Source: Anodontia alba (Eukaryota > Mollusca > Bivalvia > Lucinida > Lucinidae). From it: DNA of 64,000 bases. Below are positions 47,801 through 59,800 of this stretch, one piece after another. The DNA lies in the NCBI GenBank assembly GCA_964016985.1, contig OZ024825.1, positions 28,573,893-28,637,892 of the forward strand, in the 5' to 3' direction. The notes under the pieces are model-generated. The model did not search any database, was not told the DNA's origin, and was given only the letters and a program-made list of their open reading frames with translations. A program made the translations under genes and the position numbers. The first letter of the stretch is position 1. The number at the start of each line of letters is the position of its first letter.

Positions 47801-50800
47801 GCTGTCAAATACAGTGTCTGATTAGAGTCTATACTGGTTGCCATTCGGTCAGTACTATAGTTGAAACACCATCAGGTAAGTATTATACAGTAAATGTCCT
47901 AAAATTTCGAAAACTCTATTCCATACTTTTTTGGCTCAAGTTGTTTTTTTTATGCAGTTGTTTCTTAAAGTACCAAGTGGAATTGCAAACAGTATAGACC
48001 CTGATCAGACTGCTCCTTCAGAAGCAGTCTGATCTGGGTCTACACTGTTTGCATATGCCATTTTGTCAGACATTTTGATGTATGAAATTTTAGGACATTT
48101 ACCATAGTTATAGACTTGTAAAAGTTTTGTGAAGTGAAGTACGATAAAAAGCTGAGTGTCCAAATACTTAGGGTAGTTATGATATGTGAGCAAATACGAA
48201 AAACTTAACACATACTACTACCGTGAATTATTGGCTACATGAATTATTCAAAAAGGCACAACTGCTGTTATGAAATATTTTATTCACTGAGTTAAATATT
48301 TACATAAACTTTTTCCAAGAGAAACAATCTGGTAAACATGCACAAATGACATGTCCATGTGCAAGGAAAAAAAAATAAATATTACATATAATTACTGTAG
48401 TGCATTTTCAAGCCAAATCAATACATATCAAGAGAAGAAGATATAAATACACAAATACAGAAGTATTTTGTTTGTGTTGAGGTTTTACGGCCCAGTCAAC
48501 CCAATGGGGTCATGTCAAGAGCAGTTTACTGGGCAGGCTTAGTCCTCTAAGCAGTTAACCAGTATTGTGCACAGTCTTCTGCCAGAAATGTACAACTGCC
48601 CTTCTTGAATCAGCAGAAGGGAGAGAATGACTGTAGAAAATATTTCATGATCAAATCTCCACAAAAGAGTGTTGCCGATCCTGGTGGGGGGTGGGGGGTG
48701 GGGGGGGGGGGCGTAGAATCACCAGTCTGACACACGTACAAATACAGAAGTAAAATAGTGTTGCAAATATTGTTTACTTAGGTTTTGCATATTTAATTAA
48801 GGCTTTATTGAGGTCATAACATCTCATTAAATATTCAAAATGGCAGCATCCACAAAAGAAATCTTGAAATTTTCAAAACCAAATAACTATCTTATTTTTC
48901 ATTTGATTTTGATCAAATTTGCATCAAAGTACACAGTTTGTCACGAACTGTCATTTCAGATACATTGGTTGCCAACCCTGTTTTTCAATTTAACCTTTAC
49001 CACTTTCTGGGCTAATTCTGTTTATGATAACTTGATTATATTTTTTTTATTTTTCCCAGAAAACAAGCTTTGATATTTCATGCAAATTGTCTTTAAGGAA
49101 GACAATTTGCATGAAATGTCAAATCTTGTTTTCTGGGAAAAAAAAAGAAAAATATTTCAAAATGTCTTCTGCTGAAAATTTTACCCAGCATGCGATGTAT
49201 TAAAGAACAATCAGCACATGTCAAATGCTTTATCCACCTGTGCTCAGCTTCTCTTGGAAATTGAAACGTGTGTAAGTTCTATACGTGATTGGCTATATAT
49301 ATTAAAAAATCACTATAATGTACCTTTTCACGCTGTCAATTAAAAACAAGAAAAACGTAAATAAATAAAAGAGTGGTTGCTTTTCACAATAAGCATTCAT
49401 TAATAATCATACCCTTCTAAGGTGATAAGTTTGAATAATCTTGCACTAAAAATATGTGTGGGTACAGTGAATGTCCTAAAATTTCGTACACCAACTTTTT
49501 GACAAAATGGCAAATGCAAACAGTGCAGACCCAAATCAGACTGCTGCTATGCTATTTGCCATTCCACCATGATACTGACGCATAAAAAACAAAATACCAA
49601 AAAGGCATGGAGTTGTGTGGTCAAAATTTTAGGACATTTATCCTACATTCAACAATATCAAGACACTATGTATGTGAACAATGAAAACCTGACTAAAGTG
49701 TACAAATTTACTGGTTAGTCTGGCTTTCCACCATAGCAGTTGGCAAAAGTCTTTTAAAACTGGGGAAATCTGGGTTTTCAACATAGCAAATCTTTATCTA
49801 AAACATCTTCTTTCCCTTCCCAATCTATGGTAAAAGTAAACTACAAGGTCCCAATTTCACCAACACTTCTTTACCCTTAAAGTGCAAATTATAATTACAG
49901 CAGATGACAGTTTGATTTTTTATTTTGCATTTTTTATCTGAGAAACCAAGTCTTGGCATTTCATACAAATTGTCAGTGATTCACTTAAAATGCTAAGTCT
50001 TATTTTCTCTAAAAAATAATGAAAATAAAAAAAAATAAATAAAATGTTGTCTGCAACAAGTTTGCTTAGCACTTTTAGGGCTAAAGTGAAAACTTAACCA
50101 ATTAATGTGGATTGAATTAATACCAACAGATATCATAATGGGAAAGGCTAGGTCCTTTACCACTAATAACAATTACAGACTAGATACAAAAGCAGGATAC
50201 AAACATTACAAATATGATTTTATTCTGTCCTAAAAAAGAAATTTTCTTCTATCCCAAATTTAGGTCAGTTTCAAGGTCCAAGAAACATTCACATGGGTGA
50301 CACCAACCAGGATACAATTATTAGCCAATGTCACTCTATCCTTATTTACCCCGTTTGTATACATTCCTGAGCAAAAGTGTAAACCAAGATCAAACTGCTC
50401 TAAAAGATTAGTCTGATCAGATGCTTCACTGTCTGCTTTACTGCAAGCATGTTTTAGAGCCACAACCAAGCAACTGGACTTGTTCACTCATCCAAACACA
50501 GTCAGCAGGACTTGTTCACTCATCATCAGCCAGTTTACTGGGCTTGTTCACTGATCACAAGGCAGTCAACCAACTTGTTCACTCATTACCAGCCAGTTTA
50601 CTGGGCTGTTTACTCATCACGTTTACAGGATTTGTTCACTCATCCTTAGGTAGTCTACTGGACTTGTTCACTCATCAGAAGGCAGTCATCTGGACATTCA
50701 CTCATTACAAGGCAGTCAACTGGACTTGTGCACTCGTAACTAGCCATATTATTAGGCTTGTTCACTCATCACAAAAAACAGTCATTTGGACTTATTTACT

Positions 50801-53800
50801 CATAACAAGACAGTCAAATGGACTTATTCACTCATCACCAGCTTCTTTTACTGGGCTTATTCACTCATCACAAGACAGTCAACTGGACCTGTACACTTTA
50901 CCAGACAGTAAACTGGACTTGTTCACTCATAACAAGGCAGTCAACTGGACTTATTCACCCATCATCAGCCAGTTTACTGGGCTTATTATCTCATAACAAG
51001 GCAGTCAACTGGACTTACTCATCACCATCAATTTACTGGGCTTTTTCACTCATCACAAGAATATCAACTGGACTTGTACACTCATCTTAATGGCAATCAA
51101 CTGCCCTTATTCACTCATTACAGGGCAATCTACTGGACTTGTTCACTCATAACAAGGCAATCTACTGGCTTTGTTCACTCATCACTAGGCAATCTACTGG
51201 ACTTGTACACTCATAACAAGGCAGTCTACTGGACATTCACTCATCACAAGGCAGTCTACTGGTCTTGTTCACTCATCACAAGGCAGTCTGCTTGTCCTGT
51301 TCACTCATCATTAGGCAGTCAACAGGACTTGTTCCCTAATTACCAGCCAGTCTACTGGGCTAATTTCCTCATCACAAGTCAGTCAGCTGGACTTGTTTAC
51401 TCATCACAAGGTAGTCTACTGGACGTTCTCTCATCAGAAGGCAGCCAATGGGGTATTCACTTATCACAAGGCAGTCAATGGAACTTGTCCATTTATCACA
51501 AGGCAGTCAATGGACTTGTTAACACATCACAAGGTAATCAAATGGTGTTCATTCATCACTAGGTAGTAAACAGGACTTGTTCACTCATCACAAGGCAGTC
51601 AATTGGATGTTCACTATTCACAAGGCAGTCAAGTGGACTTGTTTACTAATCACTAGGCAGTAGACTGGACTGTTCACACATCACAAGGCAGTCAACTAGA
51701 CCTATTCACTCATCACAAGGCAGTCAGTTGGACATTCACTCATCATAAGCCAGTCTACTGGTTCACTCATCAACAGCCAGTTGACTGGACTTGTTCATTT
51801 ATCAACATTCATTCAATTGGACTTGTTCACTCATCACAATGCAATTAACTGGACTTGTTCACTCATCACAATGCAGTGAACTGGTCTTGTTCATTCATCA
51901 CAAGGCAGTCAGCTGGATTTGTTCACTCTTCACAAGGCAGCCAACTGGCCTTGTTCACACATCACTAGGCAATCAATTGGACTTGTTCATTCATCCCAAG
52001 ACAGTCAACTGGACATTCAAATTTTTTGAAAAGTACCATAAAAGAGTTAAAATGTCCAAATATTTAAGGTAATTACAGTATACTGAGATCAAGCCATTAG
52101 ATCTAGAGTACCTTGTTGAACATTTTCATTTCTTTGTACAATAAGTTTAGAAACTCGTTACCTAATAATAACAGACCACAAGCTGTGGACAACAGATATA
52201 CAGATGATGGACAACAGCATAAACAACAATGGCTGAGGTATGTTTAAAGCATAAACGATCAAGTCTGCTTGGTTTAGATAAAATAGAAGTCTTCAATTCA
52301 AGTCAAGTAAAAACACAAAATGCATCAAAGAACAACCTGGTCACTGAAGCCAAAACTCAAGAATCAAAAACAGAACCAGGTAAAATATTTGTTTATTATG
52401 AAACATGCATAACATATAATAATGAAATTTAATAAGATGAAATATATTATCTGAAGCATTTGTTTATCATGCATTTAAACTTACCCTTTTTGCTAGCTGT
52501 AAACAGGTAGTTTTTAGTGTATATTAATTTGTCAAAGAAAATAAAATTTATCAGATATAAGGGCCATGCCAAGCAATAAGGCATATGTAGACAGTGAAGG
52601 CCAAGATCAGCCTGCACATCTTAGGTCTGATCATGACTTTTACTGTCAGTATAGCTCCAGATAAGGAACATTTTTTAAACCAAACTAGACTGATATTTCA
52701 GTTGAAAAGTACTGATACTTTTCATATTCAACCAAGAAAACATATGCTGTGGGTACTCATTAGAAATGCCTCAATGACGCATTTTGAAAGAGGACCACAA
52801 CATAAACTTTTGTGGAAAAATAAGAAAATTACTGGGCCCAGATATTTAAAACTAACCATGTTGTTAGTTAACGTATCGTTAAAACTTTGATCATTAAATA
52901 TGGCATATATGCTAATATTTTTGCTGAAAAAAAATGTGAGTAGCTTTTGCATTTGCAAAAGCTATTCACATTTTTTTTCAGCAAAAATACCTGTGAATTT
53001 GGTATTGTACTTATTAGAACAGTTAACATTTTGACCACTAATGTGCTTGTTAAGCTAACATTGCTTTGAACAACTGGGCCCTGGTCTGGATGTGTGTCTT
53101 ATCTGAAGCTATGCTGTCTGTTTAGAGAATTATCCCATCTCAGTCAGGAGAATCCAAAAGGATAACTGGCAAATAGTGCAGACCCAGATCAGACACTGCT
53201 GAATCTGATCAGGGTCTGCATTGTTTGCAAATACTTTAACCATCTCTAGGAATATCTAAATCACATAGCCTGACATACCTAAACTTGAAATTGGACTCTT
53301 CCGATATACAGTGAGGGAGTTAATTCAGTCGAAATTGGTAAACAGAATAATGTATAAGATAAGAATGTACAGCAAAGGATCTAATGAGACACGCAGATGC
53401 GCAGGATGGTTCTCATAATTTGCCTTTTACATATCACTCCAAAACACTTTTTCACCTGACATGGCCCATCAAACTTCCAGATAAGACGCTTTTTTTTTTT
53501 CACCAAAAAGTAAAGATACAGTCGACTCTCGTTATCTCGAATTCCAAGGGACTCTCTGAAATACTTCGAGATATCCGTAGTTCGACATATCAGGTTTGCA
53601 GAACTGAGGAAAAAATAAATTTGATTAACCACATTTAACAAACTGATAGGTAATTGAACTTTTGAAGTTAGAGTTATATTGAAAATATTGTGGAAAAGAG
53701 GAGAAATTGCTCCTTAGGAGTAATTTCTCCTCTTTTCTACAATATTTTCCATAGGTTTTCATGTTTAGGTAGGGACCAGATTTTCACTTCGAGATAAGCG

Positions 53801-56800
53801 GTTATTCGAGATAAGCGAGGTCGAAATAACGAGAGTCAACTGTATTTTCTTTATTTCTCCCCAAAAGCATATGTTGTGCATACTCAATAGAATCACCTCA
53901 CTGAGGCAGCATATGTTGTCGGTACTCAATAGAAGTGACTCACTGAGGCACTAGTTAGATATGTCTAATGAGTACCACAACTTATGGTTTTGGGGTCAAA
54001 TAAGAAAAATATCAAAACTCTTTGGCTGAAAAAAAAAATGCCTTTTCTGGAGCTGTGAAGTAGAAGTAGAAGAGAAGAAAGTAAAAAGACCACACTGTAA
54101 GTTGGAGTACATGTATAAATCTTGTTTTGGGTTCACTTTTATAAGAATAAATTCTTGCATGTCAAAAACACTAAGAAGTTATTACACATTGTTCAGTGAA
54201 TACTCTTACTGTAAGTCCTTTTTCTTTAAGACTGTATTTCTGTACAACTGTATATTTAATATGTAAACATAACAATTATAAATTAACCCTTAAAGCACCA
54301 AGCAAAATTTATAGCAGATGACATTTGATTTTTTTTTTTTTTTTTCATTATCATGAAATGTCAAGATTCGATTTCTTTATAAATAAAATTAAAATGTCAC
54401 CAGCTGCAGATGTGATTGGTGCCTTAAGGGATAAGATGACAATTCAATGATATTTTCTCCACTTAGGGGAACAATACACTTTCAGGGGAGACAACTCTGT
54501 TATAATTGATTTTGCTTCCTCCTGAAAAGGAATACTCTAAAAGGAAAGAATTACTCCCCTTTGAAGTTGGTTTGGTTTGCAAGAGAGAGAATAGGAAATC
54601 ACAACAGTTGTTTCCCTTGTAAAATATACCAAGCCTATCCAGTCCCCATAAAAATAATCAAAGCACTGACAGCACTGGTGGGTTGATTGTCTCTGAATGT
54701 ATGCTGGGAAAATGGTCCTGAACATGGACTTAAGTTTCATTTTACCCTTAACTTCCTATAATTTAAACAAACAGTGCAGACCCTGATCAGATGCTGCATG
54801 ATGCAGCATCTGATCTGGGTCGGCACTATTTTGCCAATGTCCCGGCACTTAGCCCAGTCCAAGTTTTAGAAAAGAGTTTGGTTCAAAGACAACAGGTTGT
54901 GGGTTTCATATCATGAACATTTGGTTAGTGTGTCTAACACGAGGTTTGATTTCATTGGTCAATGATAATCACATTGACAACAACCTTAAAGAAATTTTGG
55001 TGTATGTATACTTAGGCTCAATTGTAAACAATCAACCTAAAAACAAAACTAGTAGACAAAAGTAGACTTTGGCGTCTCATCTGAATCTTTTTTTTTTTCT
55101 TCTAAAGATCATACTGGATGAATGAAATGACAAGCATAGCTCCAGATAAGATGAGTCTCCAGAAAAATTATTAACCCTTGTCAAGCTGAATAAATTAAGA
55201 TGCCACACCCACTTCTAATTTTCAGCCAATCAGATTACTTGATCCAGATTGTTGATATGACTTCACATACTTAATGGCAAACAGTGCAGATCCAGATCAG
55301 ATGGCTTCTTCAGAAGCCATCTGATCTGGATCTACACTGTTTGCAAAGGCAGGGTATATCTGGGCTCTGCAGGACAAGGGTTAACATATTTAGGGTGAAA
55401 AGAATTTGCCATATCTGGAGCAATGGACAAGCCAAAACTTCTGCTTAAAAAATAAGTAAAGCAATATGTCAGCTGCTAACTTCACTTTCAACAAAGTGAA
55501 TCTTTTGAATTTCTTTAATCTTGTAACTCTTATACCTCAGGGGCTAATTTAGTTGAGCAGCAGGGTGAGAAAACATAGCTCCTGACATGTATGTCCAACG
55601 ACGACTCAAATTAGCCTGTGCATGTGTGCTGATCAGTCTTTATTGTCCACATAAGGAAACTTTGCATTCTTGGCTATCCAAAATGTGTCAAGTGAAGATT
55701 AAGCAGACTGCACAAATGTACAGGCTGATCTGAATCTTTGTTGGGCGCATATGTCTGAAGGTTCATTTTCTGTCATTGTGGTTCAATTGTAAATTAACAT
55801 ATTATGATCCACTATCTGTAGACATTGGCAAAATACTTTTTCTCTATTGATATTTCTGTACTTTTTTTCTCTAGAATAGATTTAGAGTATAATTTATGAA
55901 TGAAATGCCCTTCAAATGAAATACCAAGTTTTTCTTTGTTTTATTTTTTTTATTTTTTTATTTTATTTATCTATTTATTTATTTATCTATTTATTTTATT
56001 TTATTTTGTTTTATTTATTTATTTATTTATTTATTTATTTTTTTGTTATTTTGGGTGGCGGGGGTGGAGGTGGGGGGCATGAGGGATGGAAGGTGTTAGA
56101 GGAAAGAATCATTTAAAATGAAAAACCTTCTAACTAAAGAATTAGCCAAAATTCTACCAAAGAAAAGTACTTTTTATAGATTTTTTGGGATGCATGTTAA
56201 GGGTTAATTTCTTTTGAAACAAAAATTTTGCGGAAGAATGACGAGTTTTACTCCTGTCAAAAGCCAATTTCTGCACAAACTCACAAATAAGGGGAAAGCT
56301 ACAGAAAGGTTTTGTTTATTTTTAAATTCTAGCATGGCAATATATAATAAAATATTTACCCTGGCTTGTTTTTCTTCCAATTCTATCTGTCTCTGTCTCT
56401 CTTTAATCTTTGCATGTTTTCTTCTTCTTTCTATCAATGGCATGATCTTTTCCTCTGCAAGGTTACTTCGGAATTCACAGAACTCATTCCAGTGAGAAAA
56501 AAGCACCCGGAATACTATTAACTGAAATAAAAAAGAGAAAAAATAATCAACATCTCTGCATTGTAAGATATGTTTATTTTTAACCAATGTCTTGAGAAAC
56601 TATAATTACAGTATGTACCTAAGTAGCTGGACAGCTTTGAATATAACATTATCATTCTAAATGCTTAGTATGCTGGGTAAAATTTAAGCAGACAATATTT
56701 CGAAATATTTTTCCCAGAAAAAAAATAGGCTTTGACATTTCATGCATATTGTCTTCTAAGGAGACAATTTGCATGAAATCTCAAAATCTATTTTCTGGAA

Positions 56801-59800
56801 AATATCATCAGTTTATTGTCTGCTGAAATTGCCCAGAGAGCAGTAAAGATTAAATGAGAATTACATTTAAAAACCTGACACACATTTATTTCAATGAAAA
56901 AATAAAATAACTTTCATGTTTCCCACATATACAATTCATATGACATTGTCAATCGGTATTCCAGCAGGGTAAACACTATGGCTACATTTACCCTAAGTAT
57001 TCAGACAGAGAGGCATGAGCAAAACAGTGTAGACACAGATCAGATGTCACAGATCTGTGTCTACACTTTTTGCTCAGGCCTGTCTGTCCTATTGCTAAAG
57101 GTACGTACAGTGGTCATAGTATGTTTTCCCCTGCCAGACTAGGGTCACTGCCGGACCACATTGTTTGTCACTAATCCAGGAGTTTTTAGACACATCAACA
57201 GGTAATAAAATGGACTTTTTCAACTTTTAAAACCAGTATGGTATGTAGTTAAAGTGTTCAAATATTTAGGGTAAATATAGCACATTATGAAACGTAAGCC
57301 TAGCAAACTCGGATTAGCCTACAAACCCAAGCAGTATTATCAGAGCTCAATGTCCACTTGGATCCTTGGCTTTCCAAAGAATGCCCAGCAAAGATTCTGA
57401 TCAGCCTGCACAGATGTGCAGGCTGATCAAAGTCTTAGCTGGGCATACGCCTGAAGTTAGTTCTCATGTGGCAGTTCATCTATAGCTTACCCAGAGGACT
57501 GTGATATTTTTTTTTATTATTTTGCTACAATGTTCTTATGGAGAAACTGAGAAAATAAATCAGAATTATCTTCAAACTCCTCCTTAACAGGTCCTCTACT
57601 TACCTGAGCTTCTCTGAACAGGTATGGGCTCTTCTCATATTTGTGCTCAAGAATCTTGTCAGCAACTTCTTGAGGAATGTCTATCTGTAGAGTGGGTGGG
57701 ATCTGGGAGTCAATGAAGCAGTTAATTGTTGTATTGATCTTCTGGTTGATCAGGGAGTCATCATTGTGAGCATGGTACATGTTCTGAAATAGATCTGGGA
57801 GATGTCAGTCTGGAAATGACACATATTCTGAAAATTATCGGCAAATCATCATTTAGAGTCCAAAATTGATCAGAGATAGCAGTGTTCACAGGAATCATCT
57901 TTGGAAATTGATCAGGGAGGTGTCAGTGTGGATATGATATATGTTCTGAAATTGATCAGGGAGATGTCAGTGTGGAAATGATACATATTCTGAAACTGAT
58001 CAGGTAGTGGTCATTGTAAGCATGATAAATGTTCTGAACTGATTAGACATATATATTTTTGGAACTTTTACAGGAATAGAAAGGCAGCAATGTATTAAGA
58101 TCATTTGTTTTAGTTTTATTCTTATTTCTCCACGAAACAAGTCAAAGCTTACCTTGAATTTCTGTACTTCCAGCCAGAAAAGAACATTATTTTCTAAGGT
58201 ATCTCCCTTTATGGACACATATCTCCTAAACTGTACGGAGGTAACAGGATTCAACAGAGCCTTTCTGAAGGTGATTATTTCCTTGGATGACGACACCCAC
58301 TTACTCTCAAGAAGCTGAAAAAAAAGATAGCAATCTTGCAGCAGTATACTCCATGTAATACTCTAATGGAGGTGTTTGGAGTACCTGGCAGATACATGTA
58401 TACTAGTTTTCCCATAAAGAAGTAATTTTTGAAGAAGTATGTTATATAGCCCTATCAGTACATTATGTTTACTTCAAAGTACAATTGTACTTCTTGAAAG
58501 TCTTGTACATGTAAGCAAAATGTACTTTTGGATGTCTGCATTCAGTAAAGAATCAAATCAGCCTGCATATCAGAGTAGTCTGTTCAGTTTTCAAGGGACA
58601 TATACAGCCTTGCAAACTACATAACTGTATTTGAAGAGACTCAATAAAACCAAGTCTCTAATTTTTATTGGTTTTGGTTTGTGAATTCTTTGTTTATTCA
58701 CTAGGTGCTCTTAGGATAGCCAGGAATCCAAGATTTTTTTTGGAAATACAGCAGAGCCCACTTGTTCAAAACTAACAATGTTGTTAGTTAACAATTCAGT
58801 AAAACTTTGATCATTAAAGATGGCATATACGCTATTATTTTTGCTGAAAAAATGTGAGTAGCTTTTGCAGTTGCGAAAGCTACTCACATTTTTTTCAGCA
58901 AAAATACCTGTGAATTAGATATTGTACTTACTAGAACAGCTAAATTTTGACCACTAATGAGCTTGTTAAGCTAATGATGCTTTGGACAACTGGGCAACAA
59001 TTGCAGCTCCGAGTCCATCTTATCATACCCTATACAATAGCTTATCTTAGCCCTGACTCCAAATCAGCCATGCTATAAAAAAGTCATTTTGAGGTATATA
59101 TTTACGGTTATGGCCTGGATGAGCCTGTGCTTTTTTACAGTCTGATCAGAGCCTACATAGTATGCTCTCCACTTGCAGAACCAAAGTAAACAGACTGCAC
59201 AGATGTGTGTCTGACTGGGCCATTTACTGTTTCCTTAAGCTCTGACAACTGCACCATGTGAAAACATTTCTTCTGGCATATGTGGAGAGGGAAGGCACAG
59301 ATCAGCCTGTGCATCCACGCAGTCTGATCAGGGCCTTTACTGTTGGCTAAAAGAATCATTGGATGCTACAGAATGTATGAATGAAGAGCAAATGCCAGGA
59401 TGAGACTTTGCGCATGTAAAGGATGAACTGAATCTGCACATTCTGCGGATGTTTGAAGGTACTTTTTCACTTGACATGGCCAGTAAGGTGTAATTCAAAT
59501 ACAGTTGAACCTCGTTATCTCAAATTCCAAGGGACTCACTGAAACACTTCGAGATATCCGTACTTCGACATATCAGAGTTGAGAGAGTGAGGAAAACAAT
59601 AAATTGAGCAACCACATTTAACAAATGAATATGTAATTTGACTCCTGAAGTTAGAAATATATATATAAAATAATGTGGAAAAGAGGAGAAATGTTTCATG
59701 TTAAAACAGTGACCAGATTTTCACTTCCAGATAAGCGGTAATTCGAAATAAGCGAGTTCGAGATAACGAGGTTCGACTGTATAAACACTTGCAAATACTG

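Larger units (their letters stand above)
47538..48177. mobile_element. TAAGTATT-terminal MITE opened by two other MITEs
   Basis: Left 'ccttagtattaggacag', right 'gtccaaatacttagggta'. Its cassette is cut at 'gcaaacagtgcagact' by the family A copy 47580-47792 and resumes 'aatcagatgctgtc'. A second insert, 47888-48107, sits after 'gtaagtattatacag'. Confidence 0.8.
52558..53468. mobile_element. GGGCCATGCCAAG-terminal MITE holding three nested MITEs
   Basis: Left AAGGGCCATGCCAAGCAATA, right 'ttttcacctgacatggccca'. Inside are 52653-53112 (AGCTCCAGATAAG family), 52836-53083 (family F, inside the previous one) and about 53120-53340 (family H, inverted). Confidence 0.8.

Noticed and set aside
50421..52072. 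Plus-strand frames of 90-191 codons (WTCSLITRQST-type repeats)
   Set aside because: They are translations of the 32-bp minisatellite inside an intron on the other strand; the period is not a multiple of three, so no constant peptide repeat is kept.
52594..52890. 98-codon plus-strand frame in the large intron
   Set aside because: It runs through three nested MITEs and has no motif.
56214..56495. 93-codon plus-strand frame
   Set aside because: It is antisense to the RGS22-like exon at 56360-56521.
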